Of a DNA stretch of 64,000 nucleotides, positions 50,301 to 59,078 are shown piece after piece. Source of the DNA: Hippasteria phrygiana (taxonomy: Eukaryota > Echinodermata > Asteroidea > Valvatida > Goniasteridae); NCBI GenBank assembly GCA_037893225.1, contig JAZGUH010000363.1:558001-622000 (forward strand). Direction: 5' to 3'. Both the position numbers and the translations under genes were made by a program. Numbering within the stretch: the first letter of the stretch is position 1; each line of letters begins with the position of its first letter. The notes under the pieces are model-generated. The model was not told where the DNA came from. It was given only the letters and a program-made list of their open reading frames with translations, and did not search any database.

Positions 50301-52750
50301 CAATCATGCACACTCCCTTTAAACCTGTGAACGTTGTGCGCCATTTCACTGTGTATTAAACCTGTTCGATGTGCCTTTAATTATCCAAAACGACCATGTG
50401 AATCATATACATGTTGTAATTGTAAGCATGTGCACTTTAAATACGTATTTTGTTCACAAATGTTAAAGGATTAAACCAGAAATTTTAAAATAAAGCAAAA
50501 TCACTTCTGGAACATTTTGATTGGATTTATAAAGTAGATTTACTCAAACTGTAATGACATTTAGAAAGCAACTTGCACCAATATTCTATTGGTTTATCAG
50601 CAGCCGGTCGGCTGCTACCCTTTTCTTTGTTTTTCTTTATGTTGAACTACCAAAAGTGGGGGGCGGGGGGAGATGGCCGCCAGTGTCAGCAACCTATTTT
50701 AACCCAAGATGCATTGACAAACGAATGCGAATTAAGCTCTAACTTTCTCTTCCCCATTTTCTGGTCAACAGAAGTGGAAAGAAATTCTGTTAAACAGTAA
50801 AATTTGGGGTATATATCTCAAAATAATTGCATGACATCTGCCAGCCTTGAGCCAACCATTTACACTGGCTAGCCGGGTCTGGCCCGGGTCAGCAATGCCA
50901 GTGCCAGCCTTGGGCCAGCCATCTGCCAGCTCTGGGCCAGTTCTGGCTGCCACTGGCTGGCCAGTCCTGGCCCGGGTCTGGCCCGGGTGAGCAATAACGG
51001 GCCTGGTCCAAGGTTGGCAAGGGTTGGCCCAGGGCTGGCCAAGGTTGGGCCAGCTGTGGCATGCCAGGCCTGGACCACCCCTTTCTGCCAGGTCTTGCCA
51101 GGACTGGGCCAACCCTGGGCCAAGGGTCAATTGCTGGCTGGGATACTACCTTAAAGAAAATGTGCCTTGAAATGAATAGCGTCCCATTACCTTTCTGAAT
51201 GTTCCTATTTCAGGTGTGGATGGAATAAAGCAAGCACCTCCTACAGCAAGCGCCCACCGATGAACTTCAATGAAGCGACTGGCTGTACGGAAGATTTCAG
51301 TCACCTGTCACCCATGCAGATCTTTCAGCTCTTCTTCTGCCAAGCAGTGTGGGAGTTGATGGTGGAGGAGACCAATCGCTATGCCGACCAAACAATGTGT
51401 GCAGATGCAGCCAATCATCAGCCTGCCTGGACTCCAACTACTGTTCCTGAAATGATGGCATTCATGGCCTTGCTTCTGTGCATGGGTATCAACAAAAGGC
51501 CTCGCTACAGCATGCACTGGTCCAGGTCCGAAGTTCTGCGAAGTCCCCTGTATTCGGCGACCATGTCTCGCAATCGATTCACTGCGATCCTTCGATTTTT
51601 CCACCTTGCCAACAACAGAGCTCAACCAGGTGATGCTCCCCCTGACAAACTGTCCAAGGTTCGCCCGCTGCTCGACATTGTATTGCCATCCTTTCCTCGC
51701 ATTTACAAGCCAGGCCGAAACCTCTCACCGGATGAGACAATGATCAAGTTCAAAGGCCGACTTGGTTTCAAACAGTACATGCCACGAAAGTCCGCCAAAT
51801 GGGGATTGAAATGTTTTTCATTGAACGAGTCAGAAACCGGTTATACATGTGCCTGGAAGGTGTTCACCGGCTCTCAGCCCACATCAAAAGAATCTAGTCA
51901 ATCCTCCGTTGGTTATGCTTCAACACACCACCCACCTAATCTTTCATCTGCTGGGCATGTAGTCCTCGACCTTATTAAAGGACTCGAACATAAGGGACAT
52001 TTAATTTTCATGGACAATTGGTACACGAGCCCGGCTCTCGTCTGCAAGTTGTCACAGTTAAAGTTCGGAGCTCGTGGAACTGTCCGCTACACCTCACAAG
52101 GGATTCCAGATTGTGCAAACCCCAAAAAGTTCCCCATGAGAAGAGGTGCTGACCCCCAGTTTTACACCAAAGCCGGGCAACTGTGCGTCGTTTGGCAGGA
52201 TGCCAAACGTGTAACTCTTCTTACCAATTTTGGAAACTGCGATATCGACACGAAAGACATTCGGAGCAAAAACAGTTTGAGTGGACTTCGTACAATCAAA
52301 AAACCTGCTGTCGTCAATGATTATAATAAATACATGGGAGGAAGTGATCTCGCAGCACAAATGTGTCAGTACTACTCGCACCCTCACAAATCGATGAAAT
52401 GGTGGAAAAGAGTTTTCGTGACCATTCTTGACATCTGTTTGTTGAATGCTACCATTGTATACAACAGCATCCCTACAAACCAGCACTTGACCACTTTGGA
52501 TTTCAGGGTCAAGGTGATAGGACTTCTTTCCACCTGGAAGCACAACCCAGCTCAGCATGCCAGTCAAGTGACATGTGGTTCCAGCCGCTTTCCAAATCAT
52601 CACTATCCTGGGAGAAATGTTGCTGGCAAAAAGCGCAACTGTGTTGTTTGCAGTACCAGAGCCAAGCGGAAACAAACTCGCATAATTTGTAAACAGTGTG
52701 ACAAACCAATGTGTGTAATACCATGCTTTGAGAAGTTTCACAGTCTGTGA
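38317..52750 (+). CDS. piggyBac transposase (2 exons, 562 aa)
   Basis: Exon 1 is 38317-38468 and exon 2 is 51214-52750. Exon 1 encodes an acidic N-terminus (MAENASKILEEIFADSGSD...) and ends AACTTCAG|GTAGGG in phase 2. Exon 2 follows CCTATTTCAG and resumes in the same phase (Arg51 split, then CGWNKASTSYSKRPP). Exon 2 alone reads 496 aa from ATG 51260. It holds the DDE_Tnp_1_7 fold with SPDET (Asp224), MDNWYTSP (Asp318) and GGSD (Asp429), matching the DDD triad of piggyBac transposases. A C-terminal cysteine-rich finger follows (Cys527, Cys530, Cys543, Cys546, Cys551, Cys555, His560). Length fits the family (about 560-600 aa). No stop or frameshift is present, so it could be active, provided the 12.7-kb intron is spliced. 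The enzyme cuts and pastes DNA at TTAA sites in the nucleus. Confidence 0.85.
38469..39439. other. piggyBac intron, left part
   Basis: Intronic, non-coding. Contains a C-rich tract at about 39187-39215. No other feature is supported. Confidence 0.5.
39637..39800. repeat. (TTTTG)n microsatellite
   Basis: About 32 uninterrupted copies of a 5-bp unit, followed by T and G runs up to 39880. Long phenylalanine/cysteine/leucine frames here are artefacts of the repeat. Confidence 0.95.
40262..40324. mobile_element. Short TCTGGTTCCC hairpin (MITE remnant)
   Basis: TCTGGTTCCC near 40266 and GGGAACCAGAC near 40312-40322 form a 60-bp inverted pair. The same terminal word bounds the element at 56810-57415 and occurs singly near 4538 and 8016. 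This is probably an internally deleted copy. Confidence 0.45.
40325..41193. other. 5' flank of CACTA-like transposase
   Basis: Non-coding. Two related ~230-bp segments (40325-40460 and 40620-40740) share TTTCCCTCCATGCC and CTTCATTATTCTTACC words, an imperfect tandem duplication. The promoter is presumably here but I cannot point to it. Confidence 0.4.
41194..43413 (+). CDS. CACTA-like (Tnp2-type) DDE transposase, intact
   Basis: 739 aa from the first ATG at 41194; the frame is open a further 27 bases upstream but without an ATG. The N-terminus is basic (KRIRYGDSYWTKRRR, a likely nuclear signal), then acidic and serine-rich to about residue 155. The core carries QINIDGLPLF (Asp247) and CFICDAPARAF (Asp327), the first two acidic residues of the RNase H-like fold. 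A GCERC cysteine pair (~346-349) and LDPMHLVYLGV follow. YNVHSLVH...FPFESFLGRLKKL (Glu570) corresponds to the DUF4218-like segment downstream of Tnp2 in plant CACTA transposases. Many animal genomes hold close relatives of this protein. No stop or frameshift is present. It probably mobilises the element at 39440-51146, in which it is the first gene. Confidence 0.75.
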   Translation: MKRIRYGDSYWTKRRRIKENTVAAMREVEKLLNREEDDDAAVEQIYPDLDEDETSSNETEDNNVVVGLEKCIFECREHTKLDERDSNDIAPALYHTCTDQLQSSENTESVLASCSGVENTSEDTSDTSSWHSYAASDISDCDSETDAQAEEALIPDEKQLSSRLANWATECNIAHEHIRKLLKILHVPHPELPTDPRTLLGTPKHCKVQEIAGGLYYHFGVANGISSILQSVDENCPGRVHVQINIDGLPLFKSSKVQFWPILGRIVEYEECPPFTIGLFSGQGKPNNIKEFLFDFVEEMKEIEVNGVHVEGSECNVEVKLSCFICDAPARAFVKQVKSHNGYYGCERCVQRGSWVDKVTFPLTNSCLRTDESYSQVLDSEHHCGPVPSPLCELSVGMVTQFVLDPMHLVYLGVTRRLIWLWMKGPVVASCRVGGKSVAAISKMLLSFHSYIPREFARKCRSLSEVDRWKATEFRQFLLYSAIVALKNNIPDIPYRHFLLLFVGIFCLSNSLYCVTHCDYANELLHMFVDQFGDIYGKNMLVYNVHSLVHTAADVERFGALDSFSAFPFESFLGRLKKLLRKPNAPLIQVVKRITERKLHKVNIFTSSSTALQALGKKHKHGPLPYEYRDLHQYRSIRHKGLYFSAENTDNCIQVGTQIGLIRNIIKSQSSNTILLCEPFTSVTDFFDYPLVSSHLGVHQVSKLSGSLVSVSIDEVTCKYIRLPFVGEHIIIPLQHKLC
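43414..44003. other. Intergenic between transposase and DUF4806 gene
   Basis: 590 bp, non-coding. Open frames on both strands (43669-43875, 43792-44142) are overlapping and not protein-like. The promoter of the next gene, if it has its own, should lie here. Confidence 0.45.
44004..49224 (+). CDS. DUF4806-family protein, nine exons, 405 aa
   Basis: Exons I infer: 44004-44223, 44775-44877, 45055-45126, 45427-45602, 45989-46066, 46187-46246, 47482-47669, 48103-48268, 49070-49224. All introns are GT-AG, and the joined exons (1218 nt) keep one frame to TAA 49222-49224. The N-terminus YLVVEFTDDNRVAVIASNWL, then CAVWPPYNEDG, is the conserved head of DUF4806 proteins. EKAVSKCRKLEQDGTVEST follows, then a basic/serine-proline linker (RSRSPSP, poly-proline). 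The C-terminal domain holds LPLKTMEELLKFEERL-type and VVGLFNLSGKGHKKKKAFQV sequence, the DUF4806 core. I judge this family by memory. Such proteins are common in cnidarians and arthropods and their function is not established. Here it shares a transposon with a CACTA-like transposase, suggesting an accessory or DNA-binding role. The exact boundaries of exon 3 are the least certain. Confidence 0.75.
46690..47295. repeat. Diverged tandem duplication in intron 6
   Basis: Two ~200-bp segments (46690-46905 and 47096-47295) share TTTGTTGATG..CTTTAACAA, GCGGCTATTT and GCACA(T/C)ACCGG in the same order, about 405 bp apart. They may be the remains of a retroelement or of an old insertion; nothing coding is recognised. 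Confidence 0.45.
48518..48965. mobile_element. 440-bp TTAA-flanked MITE (family A, full copy) in intron 8
   Basis: The element 48522-48961 is flanked by TTAA (48518-48521, 48962-48965) and has inverted ends AGGTAGTGTATACGATTGGT and the near-complement. Internal palindromic pieces include TTTCCAACAATTTCCAGC / GCTGGAAATCGTTGGAAA (48650-48680) and a pair of CCTTTAGTCAAGG / CCTTGACTAAAGG words (48689, 48777). Related copies lie at 760-935 and 49990-50322. Confidence 0.7.
49225..49989. other. 3' flank of DUF4806 gene
   Basis: Starts with T and G homopolymers (49229-49257). No gene is recognised. Confidence 0.45.
49990..50322. mobile_element. TTAA MITE family A, copy 3 (left end diverged)
   Basis: This matches 48640-48965 in the same orientation, sharing TTTAGTCAAGG...CCTTGACTAAAGGCTATC, CGCCGTTTTTCTC and ACCAATCATG. 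It ends in CCTTTAA at 50316-50322. The left terminal repeat is not visible. Confidence 0.6.
50323..50829. other. CACTA-like element, right interior
   Basis: Non-coding, AT-rich, before the TGGCCC-rich right end. Confidence 0.45.
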
Positions 52751-54168
52751 TAAGCATTCGCCCGAGTAGGTTTTATTGCGGTCCCCCCCCCCCCATTTCA
52801 ATGTTGGAGTGACGGTGCACACTGCCAACCCAACATTGAATCGGGGGGGGGGGGGGGGGGGGGGGGGGGGAGCTGCATACACAGCATTTATACCCTGCAT
52901 TTATACCCTGCATTGGTGCACAGCGCCCGCTGAAAATTGATTCAGCATTGACCATCGTGCGAAGCATGCTAAAAATCACAAAGCTAGGAAGTCAAAATAA
53001 TTGGTCAGCGAGGTTAACAATTGAGCATACATGTAGTTCATAATTCCACAATGTTGCGCCTGCCTGTGCACACATTTCATGTCGTATTGACTGCACACGC
53101 AAAACATTGATCAGAAATTACACATCTTACGATTGACGCAAAATTGCAACTAATAATTATAATAAATGGGGAAGGTACCAAAATAATCATGAATAAATAA
53201 TCTTCCTAAACAACCGTTTCCTTAAAAAATTTCCAATTCGAGTGAAAATGGGAAAAAAAACCTAAAATGCACACTATTTTGTTTACATGTACTTGTCTAG
53301 GTAGACCTGTATTTTTGCAGTCTCCTGAACTCTGATCGACCCTTCGAATTTGTCAGATCCGTAATACATTGACATTCTAAAAGATTATTTTTTCACAATT
53401 TTGTTCATGGCTTGTAACGGAGATGGGCAGCTATAGGGAGTTAGCTCAATTTGACACATTGTATAGATTTTCATTGCTGGTCAAATCAGCGCTAGCGACG
53501 CGTATTATAGTTGCTTTGTGTACACTGTATAACTTATGTTTCTAAATCTTTACTTTTTTTTTTTAATGTGTTTTGTTATGTCTGGTATGCCTTACACAAG
53601 CTGTCGCTTTTTAGGTTTTGCCTCTATAAGATCTTCTTGACTTGATTTTCTTATTTGTATTCTTTTATATCTGTTGTGAATTACCATGAAGAGGAAATAA
53701 ATGTTGCTTGTTGCTTGCATTAAAAACATCAAACGTTTATATACATTTGTACATGTACATGTAGCCAAAACTATTCAAGATCTTGCCTAATCTGGGGACA
53801 AAATTTCGTGAAGCCCGAGTCCAAGCCAGGGTTTGAGAAATGCCCTCTTAACTGCATCCAAACGTTACTAATTTGTTCAAGTTTGTGCAATTATCACAAC
53901 AATCCTTGAGAGTTGGGGATTTATGAACCACCCCTCAAAATAAATTTCTTTTCAAAGAGCAATATTTTAGTTCTCATTCAATTAGTTAGGTTGGGGTGCT
54001 GTTTCTCAATGAACCTCAGGATTCCACAACACTTCAAAGAATAGCCTTTCATTACATTGCCTTGTGAGGGCGCTATACACTAAAACTTGGCCAAAAGTGT
54101 CTGGTAAAGAACTGGACATGTCATGTACACGAGTGTGGTATCCAGAGCACAGTCACAAAATATGCCTT
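52751..54168. other. 3' region of piggyBac element
   Basis: Contains a poly-C ... poly-G inverted pair (52783-52870) with CAATGTTGG / CCAACATTG-like words next to the tracts. An AATAAA (about 53696) is followed by a TTGCTTGTTGCTTGC repeat. The rest is non-coding up to the right terminal repeat. Confidence 0.5.
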
Positions 54169-54185
54169 GGTATTGAAAGGGTTAT

Positions 54186-54879
54186 TCATTATCGTCGCGA
54201 CGAATGTGATACTTTGAAGTGGCAAAAGTGTGTGGCCCGCACTAAATGAAAAATAAAAGAAGAAATCAAACAAGTAATAATTATGACATTATACGCATTC
54301 CCAGATGAATTGGACAAATTAGTTCGTCTAAACGCCGATCAGTTCAGGCCGGACGGACGGACGCCCCGACGGCCCGACGGGGGGATGGATATATTTTATT
54401 ATCGTCAACTTGGATTGGCAATCATTCTGTTGTATGGTGATTATATGCGCCATACTGCAACGTTATGTAAAGCCTCATTGAAAGTCCCCCCCCCCCCCCC
54501 GCACCCCCTCCCCCCCCCCCCCCCCCCCCCCCCCGCCCCCTGAAACTATTTACAAGTTTTTCTCAGTACTTTTTCTGACATGTTTTATTTTAACCAAAAA
54601 CCTACTTTTTGTTAATTTGGGCGTCTGCAAATTCTTCAAAAAGGTTTAAATTATTCTTGGTTGATTTCGCATTATCTAATGCACATAAAGATTCACCATT
54701 ATTGTCGGTCCCAAAGAATTCGATATTTGCAAAGTAATTATTTTATGGGTGGGCCTATTCGTTTGACGGTCTCTTTAACAGTGAACAACTTTTGTATCGC
54801 TAGAAAAATTAGCAAAAAATACATTACTTTTCAAGGTGAAACTCGAAAGAGCACTGACAATATCTTTGCACATCCATAA
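54186..54879. other. Non-coding with long C tract
   Basis: A ~50-base C-rich tract occupies 54487-54540. The flanking open frames are artefacts. No gene is supported. Confidence 0.5.
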
Positions 54880-55325
54880 AAAAATAAACTTAGTACCATT
54901 TGCTTTTGCTGTAATTTTGAGAAATAAATGGATTTGGGGTTAGTATTTTAGCGTGCTAGCAAATACTGTAGTACATGTACTGACCTATTTAAATTTTTGT
55001 GCGCATAGATGCTGGGAAAACAGACAGAACAAGTTGTAGTCTTCTTGGGCCCTGGCTATACTATAGACAAAACGCAGCAATTTATAGACGGTATAGGGAT
55101 TATCAGGTCGGGACTATTCCAACGATTGTCGGCCGTCGGACAATCGTTCGAAAACGATATAAATGCACGGTCCACTTTTCTTGACAAAACGACAGCACAT
55201 CAGGCACGTGCCATCATTATTTCACATGATGCTTGAGACTGCTATTTTATTACAGTAAAGTACGGTATTTCGTAATAATTCAGTAGGTTGCTTTTTGAAG
55301 TGTGTAAATTGTTGTATACCTTTAA
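54880..55325. repeat. Dispersed repeat family B, copy 2
   Basis: Same orientation as 4380-4815. It shares the start GGATTTG.GGTTAGTATTT, GATGCTGGGAAAA, TTTATAGA...CAGGTCGGG and the end GTATTTCGTAATAATTCAGT. The middle carries an extra small palindrome, CGATTGTCGGCCGTCGGACA. Confidence 0.6.
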
Positions 55326-56411
55326 ACAAAACAAAACAAAACAAAACAAACAAAAACAATTAGCGTACAGTTGCGGTAAATTGGTTTTTGTCCATGATGA
55401 ACTATGCCTTAGAGGACAGTCGAGAGGGGGGGGGGGGGGGGGGGGGGGGGGCGGGGCGGGTGAAGTTGCGACTTTGCCAGGGGTGCGAAGCAGTGGTAGC
55501 TGCATACAGAGGCTAAAGTGACTTTCCCTAGGCGCTCAAGCTGCCCGAAAACTCTCGCACATTCAACTACATTTCTCGATGATTTAAACTTATTAATATT
55601 GTATATATGGAAATTCGGCCAAAAAAACCCACAAACTTGTGCTGCCCTGAAATGGGAAAAATGGGAGGGAGGGTCGGTCGGTCTATTTTTTTTTACCATC
55701 CATGAAAACAATACTACAGGCAAAAGTAAGCTAAAAGTGAGATGGCGAAATGGACGATTGTACCAGCTGTATTTATAAAGACTGATTTTAATAAAACTTG
55801 TGCGGGAAAAAGTGAGATTTCGAAAATGTCTTTAAAGATTAAAAAACACGCGACACGACTTTTGTGACTTTAAGTTAGGGTCGGTCGGGTGGGGCAACAC
55901 AACTATTTTTTGGCCTTCTATTACACGAGGGCCAATCGGACTAATTAAAGCATATCCACAGGCCTATTGTACAGCAAGGCCTACTGTGCGTGAACCAGTC
56001 TAATTGTGTGAAATTAAATGTTATGACAACATTCAGCACCTGTACCCGATTCCCCCACCCTCCCAGCACCCCTTCTACACCCCACCCAACCCAATGTTGG
56101 GAAGTGACTGAAAACCCCTTTTGGCGTACGTGTAATATTGCCAAAACCACCAATCCCGACGTACGTCCAGCTGCAGGTGGAACCGAGAAGTCCGCCGGTG
56201 GCCGGGGGGGAGAATATTTTCCCAAACGACATCCGAATGGGTTAACGCTATGAGGTTTCGGACTTGACCTTTTTTTTTTTTGTAAATCCTCCGGAGCCAC
56301 ATATTAGGAGAAAAGAATGAATTCGAACGTAATGAAATTCCGGACTTTATTTCCCTTTTAAAAAATCCCCCAAAGCTGAAAATTAAAAAAATAAAATAAA
56401 ATGGTAACATT
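55326..56411. other. Non-coding with G tracts and GGTCGG words
   Basis: A ~23-base G run lies at 55428-55450. TAGGGTCGGTCGG-type words recur near 55672 and 55880. No gene is recognised; frames over the C/G-rich parts are artefacts. Confidence 0.45.
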
Positions 56412-56478
56412 GGGGTCTCGAACCATGTGCCTTCTGCCACATGGTCTAGCACCGTATCCACTAGGCCATCGGAATGCT
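56412..56478 (-). tRNA. tRNA-like remnant (pseudo-tRNA or SINE head)
   Basis: On the minus strand a good A box, TGGCCTAGTGG (56468-56458), is followed after 33 bp by a good B box, GGTTCGAGACC (56424-56414). The D-arm region (GGCCTAGTGGATACGG) looks like a real tRNA, but the T stem does not pair and the anticodon region is replaced by a CCATGTG...CACATGG hairpin. It is therefore not a functional tRNA; an internal Pol III promoter of a SINE is possible. Confidence 0.4.
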
Positions 56479-56602
56479 CAGCAGACCTCGAGAATTATTG
56501 CATTATATACCCAGCCCTATAACGCATGCGTACGTATATTAAAAGTATTATAGAGGGCGCTCAACAATGAATCTATTCGGATGTAGTTTGGGACAAATAA
56601 TT

Positions 56603-56648
56603 CGCGGCCGGGGGGGGGGGGGGGGGGGGTGGAGGGGGGGGGGGGGGT
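56603..56648. repeat. Interrupted poly-G tract
   Basis: Two G runs separated by TGGA, together over 40 bases and capable of G-quadruplex formation. Proline/glycine frames across it are not genes. Confidence 0.8.
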
Positions 56649-56807
56649 GTGAAGGCAACCCGCCGGAGTGCATAGCGGCGGGGAGGCCCGCTGGGAGGGG
56701 TGTGGAAAACAACTGAATGATGTATTATCATGACAATAAGGTTTATATTTGCCGGACTATGGAATGTCTCGTGCACCCGGCCACGGAGGAAGGTTTTCAT
56801 TTATGTA

Positions 56808-57417
56808 TAGTCTGGTTCCCTGTCCTGAAGATTCCCTGACGTCTAAATATTCGGTCAGGTAGCTACCGCGGTTTAAAATAGATCATGACGTACAGTGTTA
56901 GTCCGAGTGACGTCAGTGGCATCATTCAAATTTTAACATTCTTGCAAAATCCAGTCCGCAAAATACTGCAAGAGTGTGGCATTGATTTTTCAGTTTGTAT
57001 GCAGGCCTATAATGGAGAATTCAAATTCCAGGATCTGTAACGGGCCTGACAGATATTTTGGTATTCCGAACATCAACGTTAATAGCCGAATATTACCGAA
57101 AACAAGTTCGGAAAACCTCGGACATTTTCGGAAAAGGCCAGAATCTGGGAATTTTCGTCACGTGACATTGGCGGATACCGGAAGCACGATGTGGGGGGAA
57201 AAGGGAACCCCTCTTTTGTGTTGGTCATTGTGTTCCCGGAATTTTAGGAATTCTATTCAGAAATCTAGGGGATGTGTTAGATAACAATAATCTGGAGTGT
57301 GCTTAGGGTATAGGGATAAAAGGGGGGGGGGGGGGGGGGTAAACCCTTTCCCCATGCCATCGTGCAGGGTATCCGGATCAGAAATAGTCAGAATATTTTG
57401 GTCTGGGAACCAGACTA
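56808..57417. mobile_element. 606-bp MITE with GTCTGGTTCCC ends
   Basis: GTCTGGTTCCC at 56810 and its exact complement ending at 57415 are flanked by TA (56808-56809, 57416-57417). An 11-bp perfect inverted repeat with TA duplication suits a Tc1/mariner-type MITE. A G tract lies inside at 57321-57339. There is no coding content. Confidence 0.55.
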
Positions 57418-57761
57418 GACGATGCATATGCAGTGCGCTGCATAGGAGGTGCGCATACCCCGTGTCTAGATTTCGCGTACGAACTCGCGATCGCATCGCA
57501 CACATGGATGGGTACGGGTACGGATGCATGCTAGTCCATGCTTGCCAGTGAATAAGCCAATGAGAAGAGGTCTACTACATCTACACACTACGCTGGTATA
57601 CGTATACGTATACGTATACGTATCAGCGGTTTGACATGCCATGCCGTAAGTAAAATATGGCGCCGTTTCAAACAAAGTCGTAGTGTATTAAGCCACGTGT
57701 GCGGTGAATAGACATGATTTGATCATCCCGCGATCCATATTCGTCCAAAGTTGTCTGACTA
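57418..57761. other. Non-coding with (TATACG)n
   Basis: A short (TATACG)n microsatellite occupies 57594-57623. No gene is supported. Confidence 0.5.
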
Positions 57762-57920
57762 CAGTTGCAGCCACACAACTCACATCTGTCATGTCTGTCA
57801 GTAGAAGTTCTACCAAAGCACCGTATGGCGGGTAAGTAACTAACAACACAGTTTACATGTAGTTCAGGCTAACTATGCTTCGGACATGTGTATGGCCGGT
57901 CATGCATGGAGGAAGAGTAG

Positions 57921-59062
57921 CCTCACGACTAGTCCGAGTAACTTGGACCCTTCATATCGCCTTTTTTAACATTTGGACATGATCTGGCGATAGTAGGGTC
58001 CAAGTCGATTGCGCGATAGAGAATGGCCAAAAATTCAATCCAAACAAAAAACATCAGAATTCAACCTTATACAACGGCCACCAAAATACTAGATACGCCA
58101 CCGCCTGAACAAGTGGGGTTCCATGATCAGATAAATGTACCAAGGTTTACTTAACATCCAAATGAAATGAAATTTTACCGTTTAATTCCCAGAGACCTCC
58201 CGCAGAACATGTCTTTTCGCTTTTTTGGAGTTCAAATATAGTGACTCCTCCATCTTGCATGACGTACGTCACCCTGATGCGCAGCGCCCGCATGCACCTA
58301 GTCTAGGTTCCAAGACGTTCTTAGCAGTGCGCGACGTATAGCGCGCACGGCCGGCCGACAGCACCCTCTCGCTACACATACACACGCCAAGGCGTGTGTT
58401 TGTGTTTGTGTAGCTAGAGGGCGCTGCCGTGCGCGCTGTACGTCGCACCGCGCTAAGGACGTCTTGGAACCAAGACTAGCATGCACTGCGCGACAACCTG
58501 TTTATGCCGGCGACTGTTTCGTGAAGAATTTCCTACCCCATGACGCGCGTGCAACCTCGAATCAATATACTACACATGCTACATGTATAACTCTATGATC
58601 TACACACGAACACGTACAGCGACCGTTTTACCACTCACGAAACAGTCGCCGGCAGGTTGTCGGGCGGTGCATGCGGGCGCTGCGCATCAGGGTGACGTCA
58701 TGCACGGTCGAGGGGTACGGTCACTATTCGAACTACGTACTGACCGACTACAAAAAAGCGAAAAGACATGTTCTACGGGGGTCTCTGGGAATGAAACGGT
58801 AAAATTTCACTTTTTATTTGGATGTTATTGTTAAGTAAACCTTGGTACATTTATCTGATCATGGAACTCCACTTGTTCAGGTGATGGCGTATCTAGTATT
58901 TTGGTTGCCGTTGTAAGGTTGAATTCTGATGTTTTTTGTTTGGATTGAATTTTTGGCCATTCTCTATCGCGCAATCGACTTGGACCCTACTATCGCCAGA
59001 TCATGTCCAAATGTTAAAAAAGGCGATATGAAGGGTCCAAGTTACTCGGACTACCTCACGAC
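57921..59062. mobile_element. 1.12-kb foldback element with 9-bp duplication
   Basis: The element 57930-59053 lies between perfect 9-bp direct repeats CCTCACGAC (57921-57929, 59054-59062). Its inverted arms (57930-58300 and 58660-59053) start TAGTCCGAGTAACTTGGACC and stay nearly complementary for ~370 bp. A second hairpin (GTTCCAAGACG / CGTCTTGGAAC, 58308-58475) sits in the centre. The 9-bp duplication matches that of FB-1. Confidence 0.85.
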
Positions 59063-59078
59063 TACCTACAAATACATG

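Larger units (their letters stand above)
39440..51146. mobile_element. 11.7-kb CACTA-like transposon nested in piggyBac intron
   Basis: The left end GTATCCCAGCTAGCA (39440) is mirrored by the right end finishing TGCTGGCTGGGATAC (51146). Behind each end lies 150-280 bp of irregular TTGGCCCAGG / CCTGGGCCAA repeats (39460-39610 and 50830-51125), inverted relative to each other. These look like subterminal transposase-binding repeats, as known in CACTA elements. The ends do not begin with the CACT of plant CACTA elements, and a 2-3-bp duplication could not be fixed. Two genes lie inside: the transposase and a DUF4806 gene, both on the plus strand. Confidence 0.7.
38042..54185. mobile_element. piggyBac element, interrupted by a nested transposon
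   Basis: The left end is TTAA (38042-38045) followed by CCCTATCAATACC (38046-38058). The right end is GGTATTGAAAGGG (54169-54181), the inverted complement with one mismatch, followed by TTAT rather than TTAA. A 13-bp inverted terminal repeat beginning CCC beside TTAA is the piggyBac hallmark. The 16.1-kb span includes an 11.7-kb insertion at 39440-51146; without it the element is about 4.4 kb. The TTAT could be a point change after insertion, or the true end could lie elsewhere. Confidence 0.6.

Noticed and set aside
50765..51130. 121-aa tryptophan/alanine/glycine-rich frame
   Set aside because: It reads the TGGCCC subterminal repeats of the CACTA-like element.
52094..52900. 268-aa minus-strand frame opposite the piggyBac transposase
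   Set aside because: It is a shadow of the conserved gene and continues into a poly-C/G tract.
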